Part shown: positions 22,880 through 64,000 of the stretch, in pieces
Numbering within the stretch: the stretch's first letter is position 1
How the letters are laid out: each line of letters begins with the position of its first letter
Origin: Zeus faber
Lineage: Eukaryota > Chordata > Actinopteri > Zeiformes > Zeidae
Direction of reading: 5' to 3'
DNA length: 64,000 nt
Assembly: GCA_960531495.1 (NCBI GenBank)
Contig: OY482851.1
Coordinates: 26,026,533 to 26,090,532 of the forward strand
Made by a program: the position numbers and the translations under genes
Notes under the pieces: model-generated
The model's database searches: none
What the model saw: only the letters and a program-made list of their open reading frames with translations
What the model was told of the DNA's origin: nothing

Positions 22880-23430
22880 ATTTCTAAACTAACCGCGTCG
22901 TAGATAAGCTTTAGAAAATTGTTGTGTCAGAAGCTCAAAGTAAACGTTTAATCAGCTTTAATTAAAATGTTGCAGCGGGACTGCAACACTCCCCGTCGGC
23001 GGCTTCAGGCCCGGCTACAGACACATACCAGACTGTGGTTTGGAAATGCTTGTTGTCATTGTTTTAATTGCACCACCATCGAACCCAGAAGCATTTTTAT
23101 GTAATATAATCTGTAAAAGATAAAAAAAAAAAAAAAAATAGCTGCCCTGTTGCTGAGGTTGGTGGAAAGTGATTGAACATTTTCCTGGTTTTGTACTAGT
23201 CATCATCTCATGGGAAGCAAATAGACAAGCACGGCATTACAGACAGGCAGGAGGAAATGAGACAAATAGGAAAAAAATAGGTGTCATTTAAGTATAGACC
23301 TTTTTCTGCATTCAGGGATATAATGCATATAACATAATTCTATGAAGTGAGGAAAAGTAAAAACTTTCGACAGGCAAGGTTAATAAAAGTTTATCATGAC
23401 ATTTTCAAGAATTGTATCTGTCATGCAGTC
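22880..23430. other. Intergenic, no recognised feature
   Basis: The sequence has mixed composition with a poly-A run at about 23121-23139. No coding frame or repeat terminus can be supported before the Tc1 element that begins at about 23434. Confidence 0.5.
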
Positions 23431-23433
23431 ATA

Positions 23434-24612
23434 GACACTGATCAGCCACAACAACAAAACCACGTGAAGTGAATAACATTGCTCATCTCGTTCCAGTGGC
23501 TCCTGTCAAGAGGTGGGATATATGAGGCAGCAAGTGAACAGTCAGTTCTTGAAGTTGATGTGTTGGAAGTAGGAAAAATGGGCAAGCGTAAGGATCTGAG
23601 CCACTTTGACAAATTGTGATGGCTAGAAGACTGGGTCAGAGCATCTCCAAAACAGCAGGTCTTGTGGGGTGTTCCTGATATGCAGTGGTTAGTCCCTACA
23701 AAAAGTGGTCCAAGGAAGAACAACCGGTGAACCGCCAACTGGGCCATGGGTGCCCAAGGCTCATTGGTGCACATGGGGAGTGAAGTTCAGCCCGTTTGGT
23801 CCAATCTCACAGAAGAGCTACTGTAGCACAAATTGCTGAAAAAGTTAATGCTGCTATGATAGAAAGGTGTCAGAACACACAGTGCATCACAGCTTGCTGT
23901 GTATGGGGCTGCGTAGCCGCAGACCAGTCTGAGTGTCCATGCTGACCCCTGTCCACCGCCAAAAGTGGCTACAATGGGCAAGTGAGTGTCAGAACTGGAC
24001 CATGGAGCAATGGAAGAAGATGGCCTGGTCTGATGAATCATGTTTTCTCGATGTGGATATGCGTGTGCGTCCTTTACCTCGGGAAGAGATGGCACAGGAT
24101 GCGCTATAGGAAGAAGGCAAGCCTGCGGAGGCAGTGTGATGCTCTTGTCAATGTTCTGCTGGGAAACCTTGGGTCCTTGCATTCATGTGGCTGTTACTCT
24201 CACACGTACCACCTACATAAACATTGTTGCAGACCAAGTTCACCCCTTCATGGCAATCGTACTCCCTGATGGCAGTGGCCTCTTAATGCGCAGGATAATA
24301 CGCCCTGCCACATTACAAAAAATGGTCAGAAATGGTTTGAGGAACATGACAAAGAGTTCAAGGTGTTGACCTAGCCTCCAAATTCCCCAGATCAAGATTC
24401 AAGATTCAATGTTTATTTGTCTCAATCCGATCGAGCATCTGTGGGATGTACTGGAACAAAATGCCCCACCTCACAACTTACTTTAGGACTTAAAGGATCT
24501 GCTGCCAGATACTTGGTGCCAGATACAACAGGACACCTTCAGAGGTCTTGTGGAGTTTTGGTGGAAGAGGGGGACCTACACATTAGGCAGGTGGTTTCAA
24601 TATTGTGACTGA
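23434..24612 (+). mobile_element. Tc1/mariner-like transposon fossil, near full length
   Basis: This is the same family as 5838-7408 in the opposite orientation, about 1.18 kb long. It begins CACTGATCAGCCACAACAAC and ends GGTTTCAATATTGTGACTGAT, degraded inverted termini. The transposase strand reads MGKRKDLSHFDKL-like sequence near 23575. Helix-turn-helix-like QSISKTAGLVGCS words and an [20 protein letters not shown]-type stretch follow at about 23985-24045, where the family has EQWKKMAWSDESRFLLHHVD. A QSPDLNPIEHLWDVLEQ-type ending lies at about 24385-24455, split by a small ATTCAAGATTCAATG insertion near 24397. Stops and frameshifts are numerous. Together with the next element it fills the gap between the unassigned proline-rich pieces. 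Confidence 0.85.
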
Positions 24613-24649
24613 TAAGTGCAGTGAAATGGCAAACTCTGAAGACTGGGCA

Positions 24650-25265
24650 GAGAAAAATATTAAGAAATGTGTCCTTCCCCGGTCAACCGTAAGTTTTGTT
24701 ATTGTGAAGGAGAAACATCTAGTGGCAACAACAGCTCGACCATGTTGCACTTAAGAATCCTCCGTCCCCGGTTGCAACACTCATTAGTGAGGTCCAAACT
24801 GCCCCTGTAAGTGAACATCAGCACAAGAACGGTTGGTCCTGAGGTTCATGAACTGGGTTTCTATGGTAGCTGCACACATGCTTACGATCACCATGCACAA
24901 TGCCAAGCGTCGACTGGAGTGGTGTAAAGCATGCCGCCATTGGACTCTGGAGCAGCGGAAACATGTTCTCTGGAGTGATGAATCCCGCTTCACCTCCTGG
25001 CAGTCTGATGGACAGTCTTGGATTGACGTATGGCAGGAGGACGCTACCTGCCTGAATGCATAGTGCCAACTATAAAGTTTGGTGGTGGAGGAATAATGGT
25101 CTGAAGCTTGTTTTTCATGGTTTGGGAGAGGCCCCTGAATTTCGGGGGAAGGGAAATCTCGCTAATCAACTCCATATTAATGCCCATGGTTTTGACAATC
25201 ACTGTTCAACAAACACATATGGGTGTGGCGTTCAGGTGTCCACACACCTTTGGCCATGTAGTGAA
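24650..25265 (+). mobile_element. Second Tc1-like transposon fossil (different family)
   Basis: A different Tc1 family follows directly. The frame at 24833-25063 gives MNWVSMVAAHMLTI, NAKRRLEWCKACRHW, and the DDE-region motif KHVLWSDESRFTSWQSDGQ. The right end reads CACCTTTGGCCATGTAGTGA, typical of Tc1-type terminal repeats (TTTTGGCCATATAGTGTA in relatives I remember). The 5' third is missing or unrecognisable, and stops occur after the central D motif. Confidence 0.75.
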
Positions 25266-25499
25266 TAAAAAATCTTGTAATCCATCAAAAATATCCTTCT
25301 ATCAGAAATTATTCAAATTAAATATAAACTTCCATTTTGTTCCCATTGAAACAACCTCAATGAACATATTTGAATTCTGGGCGGGAGTGGGACCGAGTGA
25401 AGACTTGTTCATCTATGTGGGTCATGGTTTCACATCACAGTAAGTTGAAATGTTTATTCATTTTCTACAGTTTTTTTCCTTTTCACATGAATAGTAACA

Positions 25500-26650
25500 T
25501 TGTTCTGTCATTGCCATTAGGTCCACGAATCAGAACAAAGTATGGAAACTGAGGTAAGCATTCCAACTCAATTCAACAAAATTCAAATGTTAAAGCCGGT
25601 GGCACTAACACGGATTTAAGTCGACGCACCGTGGGTTTACACACTTTCTGCATATAGACCTTATAGAGAAAAATAAAATGGAAGCGTCTCTTATGCTTAG
25701 AGATGGACAACATTTTGAAATTGAGGTTATATCGTTTTGTGTTTTACGTCAGTGTTACTGAAATGTAAAAGAAGCCCTTTTTGTCTTTCAGAGTCAGTCC
25801 TTTGAAAAGTCTTAGACCTAGATTAGCTCTGACCTTCCATCTGGAAATCCTGAGCAAGTCCGAAATTATTTTAAACCACGACTGAGAAAGGCCATTTCAG
25901 TTAGTCCAGATTAAAGAGATCCAGATTTAGTCAATAGCCTAATCTGTGTCCACAAAACCTCCTGTTGGTCGTTTAACACATGCTGGAGCAGCTCAACCAC
26001 TATTCTCTAAAGTTTCTCTCTCCTTATCCAAACGCAATGATCAATTTCTATCACACAATTCGGCAGACGGGCTCTCCTGCCGGCGGAATTCCAGTCGCCT
26101 CGCTCAACCAGTTTATCGACCCGTCCCTTCTCGGCTTCGAAGTCTTGAGGCGGCAGAGACCGGTTCAAGCACAGTACAGATACGCCGTGTACCCCTCTTC
26201 CCCGAACCCCTTCGTGTCCTTCCCTCTGCCCTAACCCCATGCCTCCTGGCAGTACTGCACCCTACGTCATGCATGTACGCACAGGACCTGGAGGCCGTAC
26301 CCCCTTTCCCTGCGGGAAACTTCCTGCCTTTGCCCAACATGGGCTTGCAGCTGCCAGTCATTGTGATTGATAGCGTGGCGAAAAATGGCAACCTCTGCCC
26401 AGCGCCCGCGCCTGAGCAGGGCAGCAGTGCTCTGATGGCGCGCGCTCAACCCCGGGGAGACAGCCAGGTGTAGCAGGCCTGCCGACGGAAAGCATCCTTA
26501 TCTTCTCTGCAGCCTCTTATTTTAAACAAGCAACTGTGTAAAACATACTTCATTTTTTTTCCTAACTCAAGTAACCTTGAAGCTTTGTAAAACTACAGCT
26601 ACAACTACACTGGTGAATAAATACAAAATGTAAGAAAAAAAAAAAAAAGA
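25500..26650 (+). pseudogene. Unassigned plus-strand open frames with poly(A)-like end
   Basis: I do not recognise the product. A 33-nt exon-like piece at 25522-25554 (VHESEQSMETE) is flanked by ...GCCATTAG and GTAAGC. From about 25946 to 26473 a 175-codon open frame ends QPRGDSQV-stop. A second frame over the same DNA (25980-26234) reads LNQFIDPSLLGFEVLRRQRP then AQYRYAVYPSSPNPFVSFPL, and it is just as protein-like. The real product may therefore switch frame near 26230 if the gene is decayed. AATAAA at 26616-26621 and an A-run at 26635-26650 follow, as expected for a gene end or a retrocopy tail. It is convergent with the tnks 3' end. Its Pro/Tyr-rich style resembles the minus-strand pieces at 21270-22855, so both could be rearranged parts of one locus. 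Confidence 0.3.
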
Positions 26651-26687
26651 GAATATGTAAGGACACCTGACGGGCTGTTACTGGGAC

Positions 26688-27995
26688 GTTTATTCAAAAA
26701 AAAAAAAGAAAAAAAAGAAAAGTGAGAGATCACGAAGGCATGAAAGAAAATTTAGACGTCATTTACAGTTCTCAACGAGATTTTTGTTAAACATCGACAG
26801 TTATACACATTCATTTACACAACCTGTACATCGAAAACATCTTTTTTTTTTTTCTTTCCCATAACATCTGAAAAATTAATTTCAAAATAACTTAAATAGG
26901 TTTTCTATGTAAAAGTGCAAATCCATACGTGTGGGATGTGTTTGAGTAAGACAGAGGTGATGGCGTGGGGGGGGGGGGGGTTCGGTCGCACTTGATGCCG
27001 ACCGCACATTAGAGGGGTTTTAAAAGCAACATCTTTAAAAACAAGTCAGGGGTGTGACGATCCTAAACTCCAGGTTGGGAGGGTGTGTGTTTTGAACACC
27101 TTCTCTGCCGACTATCTCACAACAGTCCTAGAAAACACACAATTACCATGTGTGTTATGCATTTATTTTATACCTATATATATATGTAGTGACGATACCT
27201 CGCCGGGCACAACAATCGTTTATTGGGAGCGTGGGAATTCCAACACACACAGCTCTCTTCGCTTCCCATGGGCGACAAATAAAATGCCCCCCCCCGCCCT
27301 CCCTTCAAACTCCTTCAAACGACACCCCCGAATAAAGTTCAGAAAAAGCAGTAACCGTAGTGTGCGTGAAGGATCGCATTGAGGTGGAAAGCCATGATCA
27401 CAGCCTAGCACATTATGTATTGGGGTAGTGTTATGGGTGAGAGTCCAAGAGAAAAAAAAAAAATAAAAAAAAAAATAAAAATAAAAAAAATCACAGTCAA
27501 CACACACCACTCTGTACAGGAGGAACTCTTCTTGTGGGGGACTCAAACGGGTTACAGGCTTTGGTTGAGCCTGTGTGTGCGTGTGGATGATGGGGGGATG
27601 GTCTCCATTGTAACAAGGCAGGATGAATGGGGGGGATGGAGAGTGGCAGTCTGTTCAAAAATGCAGACTCTGCTTGGTCTGTGGAGGGGAGCGGTGGTCG
27701 GTGAGAGAACCCGCGCAGGCTATTGGGCCGTACATGCGTCTTGACCTACATGCTGCCAATGCATAAAAATAAAACGATAGAGAGAGAGAAAAACTGACGA
27801 GTCATCACCACGAGTAGGTTATTATACAGCAACATCATGATCCACCGGTCACCGTGTAATCTACTGCACTAGAGAATGGAATTCTGTGACGTGAATAAAA
27901 GGAAGGGGGAGGAGGGGATTTCGGCATCTAACAATTAAAAAGGGAGGAAACAACGAGTGGACAACCGGCAACAAAGTCCTCGTGCGTGTGTGTAA
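26688..27995 (-). other. tnks: 3' untranslated region of tnks
   Basis: This minus-strand sequence follows the tnks stop codon at 27996-27998. Possible poly(A) signals (AATAAA on the minus strand) lie at 27214-27219 and 26688-26693. It contains low-complexity A/T and G runs (26966-26980, 27446-27490) and no supported reading frame. Its extent is inferred. Confidence 0.5.
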
Positions 27996-49520
<21,525 letters not shown>

Positions 49521-49600
49521 TACCGCAGCTCTCTGGCAACAATAATAAAAACGCTCCCCGCTTCCGGTGAAAGTGCTCGTGCTTCCGGTTAGGAAACTCG
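49521..49600 (-). promoter_or_regulatory. tnks: tnks promoter and CpG-rich start region
   Basis: Directly upstream of the tnks ATG on the minus strand are two identical ACCGGAAG sites (plus-strand CTTCCGGT at 49561-49568 and 49582-49589). This is the ETS-factor consensus common in TATA-less housekeeping promoters. Exon 1 and this stretch (about 49060-49600) are GC- and CpG-rich, resembling a CpG island. There is no TATA box. Factor binding is inference. Confidence 0.5.
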
Positions 49601-49782
49601 TCAGCGCAGCGCTGCTCTGCTGCTTTTACTACCGCAGCAACACTTCACCAACATGCATGTCGTTCATTGCACACTTAGAACACAATGGGCACATCCCTTC
49701 GACGCAAATGAACGAGTCCTAAGTAGAATACAAGTAAACAAACCGAACACCGAGGCCATGGATTTAAGAACACAATTTTGGC

Positions 49783-49788
49783 TTTATT
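49783..49788 (-). terminator. piwil2: Likely poly(A) signal of piwil2
   Basis: AATAAA on the minus strand about 200 bp downstream of the piwil2 stop codon. Cleavage would fall near 49765, only about 245 bp from the tnks start codon. Confidence 0.5.
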
Positions 49789-49989
49789 ATTTTGCAAAGG
49801 AAACCTCAGTGATCCAAAAATGGAAAAATGGAATAAAGTAAACATTTTAGTTTGAACATTTACATTAAACGTGTAATTGACATCGAATTAGCAGAACTCT
49901 GAATAAATAATAGGTACTGAGGTTCAAAAATATCCCTGTAACTTTTTAATAGATCACAAAATAACTGTTACAAGTGAGTGTCGAAACAT

Positions 49990-59903
<9,914 letters not shown>

Positions 59904-60224
59904 CTGGAAAAGAGTTCATTTTAGATGCATTTATTATTTGTAAGTCAACATTGGTATATGACAAAGGGTTGTGGTCTGACTTTAATCAGCAGTTGTGCAA
60001 GAACAGTGAGACAATAAGAGAAAAATCCATCGTTACCTAATGAAACAGAAAATGTTTGTCTGGGTTTTCAGATCCCATGTACAGGCAGGACATTTGAAAA
60101 AATGATGATTAGCATTTCATAGGGTCTGGCTCTGCTGCTCGCCAAGATGATTCACTATTCAGTTATTGATCGCTCCAACGGTTGGTCTCATTTAAACCGT
60201 AACCATCACAGCAAATGTAAGTGA
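59904..60224. other. piwil2 intron or upstream region, no recognised feature
   Basis: Immediately upstream (minus strand) of the first visible piwil2 exon. No further piwil2 exon, repeat end or RNA gene was recognised. Confidence 0.5.
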
Positions 60225-61165
60225 TTCAACCTACCCACCCTGCTGACTTTGGGAAAATATTTTGAGTACCACAATAGTGTAACAGGGAGTCTCCGTGGCA
60301 TTTACTGCAGCTAAATTACTCCATCAGTTATTCACACCGTAGCGTTTCTTAAAGAGGATAATCACATCGTATGCGAGATTCTACGGCTAACTATATACAG
60401 TATACAAATTCATCTCATTAGGATATACCCCTTGAAATGCATCATCTCGTAAAGTTACCGAACATGTTCACCAATTAGAGGCGCATTGATTGCAATTTTC
60501 TTGGACTTATATTCCTATTTCTGAATTTTAAAAGTCTGACCTGCCAATTCCGATCTGCTCCACGTCAATGACGAATACATTTCGTGATCTGATCACGCTT
60601 ACATGATAGGACAGCTGCACACATGGACTACTGCTGCATATTTCAGTTACCACAATCGTGAGATTGATGATTTTAACACTATTATTGTTCATTATTCACT
60701 ATAGAAGAATAAAAGAACATGAAACAGTCACTGAGTTCTAATAAAATATAATATGGGACTATCACCAAGTCTCAGCATAATGCAACCTGTAACTGGACAA
60801 AACATAACTAACATGGAAATGTAAAGTTCAAACTTTTATATTACTATTATATTAATATGGTGCTTGCCATTCCAAAATAAATTGCAGTGATTGCAAATAA
60901 TAAAAAATTAATAATTATAAGTGGCCGACTCTTGTCACCCTCGTTCACTGGAAGACCTCCTTCGTTCACCTCCACCGTTCACCATTAAACCAACTGAATT
61001 CAATCGAACGACTCGTTTTACTGAGTGACTTGTCAAGAACAGTCTCAAAAAAGAGTCGACCCTTTCATCACGAGTGAAGCTCCACTGTCACAGCGATAGA
61101 TATGCAGTCTGCACAATCTTGGAATATTGTCAGGCAATAGATAAATAATTTATCGAATCTTCTTT
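60225..61165. repeat. Dispersed repeat, copy 2 (relative of 2840-4085)
   Basis: Same orientation and block order as the copy beside rbp4l: TTTGAGTACCACAATAG, AACAGGGAG, ATTTACTGCAGCTAAAT, CTAACTATATACAG, CATCTCATTAGGATAT, AAGTTACCGAACATG, GATTGCAATTTTCTTGG, ATTATTGTTCATTATTCACTA, AACTGGACA and GAACGACTCGTTTTACTGAG. Divergence is moderate, with small indels throughout. Non-coding. Confidence 0.6.
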
Positions 61166-61229
61166 GTTTACCTTGAAGAAAGAGATCTAATCTGTCTTTC
61201 GTACGGGGCAGACGTGTTTTGTTTTGCTC

Positions 61230-64000
61230 TCCGCTTTGCCTCCATTTTCACCATCTCAGCACCCTTTTCCTGCTAAAACGCTTAAAGAAACAGCAGCTCC
61301 ATCTAACAACTGGAAACTTATTTTACAACTGTTAATAAAGGATTACTACCAGCACCAGCTCCAGTGGACACAGCTCCCCTCACATCAGTAAGCTAAGCTA
61401 ATTAGCAGCAAAATGCCCCCCTTCTCAACAGACGACTTCCACAAACTTCTACAGAAGATTGCAGTATTGGAAACCAAAATTCACCGGTTAGAAATGAATG
61501 TGGAAGTGAATGGACTACATGGGAACGACACCACTTTACCATGGACTGAAATCAGAAGACAAGATAATGCTAACAAACAGCTAATAAGCACCAACAAAAC
61601 GGCCAAGAAACAGGAGGGCTGTGTACCGGCTAATAAATCTCCATTCCTGGGACTCGGTGCGAGGCCTAAAAGTATTACCCTGGGAAATGAGAGGACGACT
61701 AACAGGCAGAGCCCAGGACCGGCTGGCCCGCATTATCATCCAGGCATAGTGCCTCTTCAACCCCTGTCCTTTGTAGGACACAACCGTGGACAGCTGCGAA
61801 AGGGAGAACTAGCAACCAACCTCTTCAACAACAAAGTGTGCTACTGGAGAACAGATTTGCTCCACTGTTGCAGGCCCCTGGATATCCGTGTGACGACCTG
61901 GATAACATCTCATCTTCACACAACAAGGTAAAGACAGTTACTCAGAAGTAAAAGGCTACAGGGAAAGCTAACAACAGAGTCCCAAACTCTGATTGTGAGT
62001 GACTTTTCTGTGAAAGATGTAGGAAGCATGTGCAGTAATAACACCAAAACACTGTGGCAGTTCTGCCTGCCACACGCCACCCAAGTGGCGTTTCCATGGC
62101 CCTCCAGCACAGAGACACAGAAGACGATGTTTTGTAGACACCAGTTTATTGTAGAGAGGAGGCTAGGTGGAATTAGCCAGGAGTAGATTAAACATGTCAT
62201 GACAGGGCTCCTATCCTGAATGAGTGTGTGGATGGCAGTTTTACCTGCTGCTTATTAGACCAACAAGCAGCAGGTATGCAGCCACTCTGACCCAATCACC
62301 TAGATCCAGGTCAGGTGTGGCTGCTCAACCAGACCATCCCCACACCACACTCTGCTTTCCCAGGGATATGGTCTCTGACATGAAAGAAAGAATCCGGCAT
62401 ATCGTGGCTGCAGATCCAACTGTGTAAACCATCATAGAGCACATAAAGACTAATGATGTTGTGAAACAGTCTGAAGTACCGAAATAAGACTTTATTGATC
62501 TGTTGAGCTCTTTGAATGCTGAGGTGATTATCAGTGGCCCTCTACAGTACCACCAATCAGAAGAGGAGTTGAGAGATTCAGCAGATTGTTGGCACCGACT
62601 ACATGGATTTCAACCATTTATTGCCAATTTCAACTTTTTCAAACCAGGAGTAAAACTTTATCATCTCTGACTTAACTTCTTCACCCCCACAAACCACATC
62701 CAGGTCACCCTCCTCTCTAGTCACTGCCCCCCCCCCCAGTTCACTGACCAGCTTGAAAGAGCAGGTCACTGCTGGGACCAAACTAACCCCCCAGCACTTC
62801 CCCCGCCGTACTCCAAATTTTTTTTCTTGAGCCCCCCTCAGCATCCACCTCCACCATTGGCATAATCGTCACAGTTACAACGCCCACTACCCCCCCTCCC
62901 TCCACGACACTATCAGAATCATCAGTCTCTCCAGCCTGATGAAATCACAGGACGAGTTTGAGTTGCCATTCTGTTTAATGATTCCCTCAAAGGAAAGCAG
63001 ATATCTTATGGAAATTTAGCTTCTTTTGAATATGTGGCTCTTCAGTTGAATTCCTCCTCTTGAGCCGTGTTCCTAAATATTTACAGGCCACCTAAATACT
63101 GTGGATCCTTTTTTGATGACCTTGCTGAACTGCTGTCTATAATCTGTATTGACTTTGATTGTGTAGTTATTGGTGATTTTAACATCCATGTTGACAACCC
63201 CTAGAACAAAGAGAGTTCTTGATAACTATGAACTGACACAGCATGTGACAGAGCCCACACACAAGGGCCACACTCTCGACTTAATCATTTCTAAGGGCCT
63301 GAACATTTCTAAGGTGGTGGTGACTGATGTTACTCTCTCTGATCATTCCAGTGTTTTCTTTGAGAGTACCATCTCCGTGCACACAAATGTTCAAACAGAA
63401 GTCATCACTGAAAACACCAGTGAAATATTTATTCTGGCTCTCCCACACCAGCCCTCTCCTGGGTCTCAGTCAATGAGCTTGTAGTTAATTTCAATTCTAA
63501 AATTAAAAGTGTTATTGATGCCATTGCACCCACTAAGGTAAAGGTGGTCTCTGGTAAGAAAAGATCTCCATGGAAAAGTGTCACTGGTAAGAATAGAAAA
63601 AAAAAAAAAAAAGAGTGTCGAAAAGCTGAATGCAGCAAGCGAAAAACAAATCCTTGTTTATGATGACATCTATAAAGAGACACTTCGCATTTATAATTTG
63701 AAATTGAGAAATGCAAGGCGCTCCTTCTTCTGTGACAATCGCCAAAAACAATAATAATGCACGTGCCTTGTTCACTACTGTCATTAGACTAACAAACCCC
63801 ATGGTCAGTAGCCTCTAAACTTCCACCCACCAGGGCCTGCAATGAATTTGCCTCCTTCACAGACAATTCAGAAAAGTCGACATGCAGTCATCTCAGGTAC
63901 AGGATATGTGGTGTCCACTAAAAATCTATTCAAATACCATGACACAATTTGACCTGATCAACCATAAAAACTTGGAGGACATTATACAATATCTGAAATC
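61230..64000 (+). mobile_element. L2-type LINE fossil, ORF1 and endonuclease, runs off the right edge
   Basis: A 5' leader (about 61230-61410) is followed by an ORF1-like frame (61413-61931) that opens MPPFSTDDFHKLLQKIAVLE, a likely coiled coil. Broken continuation resembles the esterase-like (SGNH) part of L2 ORF1 proteins (LTTESQTLIVSDFSVKDVG at about 61965-62020, EVIISGPLQYHQS at about 62523-62560). The APE endonuclease follows in pieces: NIYRPPKYCGSFFDDLAELL at about 63077-63140, VVIGDFNIHVDN at about 63163-63198, ELTQHVTEPTHKGHTLDLII at about 63230-63290 and TLSDHSSVFFEST. The RT would lie beyond 64000. Many stops and shifts. It is related to the L2 fossil at 16890-19800. Confidence 0.8.

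Noticed and set aside
24784-25069. Minus-strand frames over the second Tc1-like element as a gene
   Set aside because: The plus strand carries the transposase motif (WSDESRF). The minus frames are shadows.

Overview
The window is vertebrate nuclear DNA, almost certainly from a ray-finned (teleost) fish. The host genes have vertebrate exon-intron structure with GT-AG introns, and the proteins are closest to fish versions that I know. The introns carry typical teleost repeats: Tc1-like and hAT elements, L2-type and other LINEs, long (CA)n and (GATA)n tracts, a Helitron and LTR fossils. No bacterial, phage or organellar sequence was seen.

Layout, left to right. (1) 0.3-2.7 kb, plus strand: rbp4l (purpurin), a secreted retinoid-binding lipocalin of photoreceptors, complete in five coding exons. 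(2) 4.3-20.3 kb, minus strand: idua, lysosomal alpha-L-iduronidase, complete in 14 exons whose lengths nearly match the human gene. Its introns hold a Tc1 element with a nested hAT, a Helitron helicase fossil, a minisatellite and two LINEs. (3) 21.3-26.6 kb: an unassigned interval with exon-like proline-rich pieces on both strands, separated by two Tc1-like fossils. (4) 26.7-49.5 kb, minus strand: tnks (tankyrase 1), complete. I assembled 27 exons that sum to 3774 nt (1257 aa plus stop) with every junction in frame. Its introns hold several hAT/MITE elements, long (CA)n arrays and a broken Ty3/gypsy-like fossil with an unusual domain order. (5) 49.8-59.9 kb, minus strand: the last four exons of piwil2 (Zili-type Piwi). 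The upstream exons are not in the window. The large intron holds a 1.35-kb inverted repeat, two LINEs in opposite orientation and a solo LTR with target-site duplications. (6) 60.2-64 kb: a second copy of a repeat also seen at 2.8-4.1 kb, then an L2-type LINE running off the right edge.

The host genes do not form a functional unit. Purpurin carries retinoids, idua degrades dermatan and heparan sulfate in lysosomes, tankyrase poly-ADP-ribosylates proteins in Wnt/axin and telomere biology, and piwil2 silences transposons with piRNAs. Their linkage is still informative: in mammals the homologues lie on the chromosomes of the FGFR paralogon (IDUA on 4p16, TNKS and PIWIL2 on 8p, RBP4 and TNKS2 on 10q). 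I found no convincing new gene system. The best leads are the INT-before-RT retroelement fossil, the Helitron fossil, the unassigned proline-rich interval and the very tight piwil2/tnks spacing.

Exon boundaries were read by eye from splice signals and protein homology recalled from memory. Family names for repeats are recognitions, not database hits.
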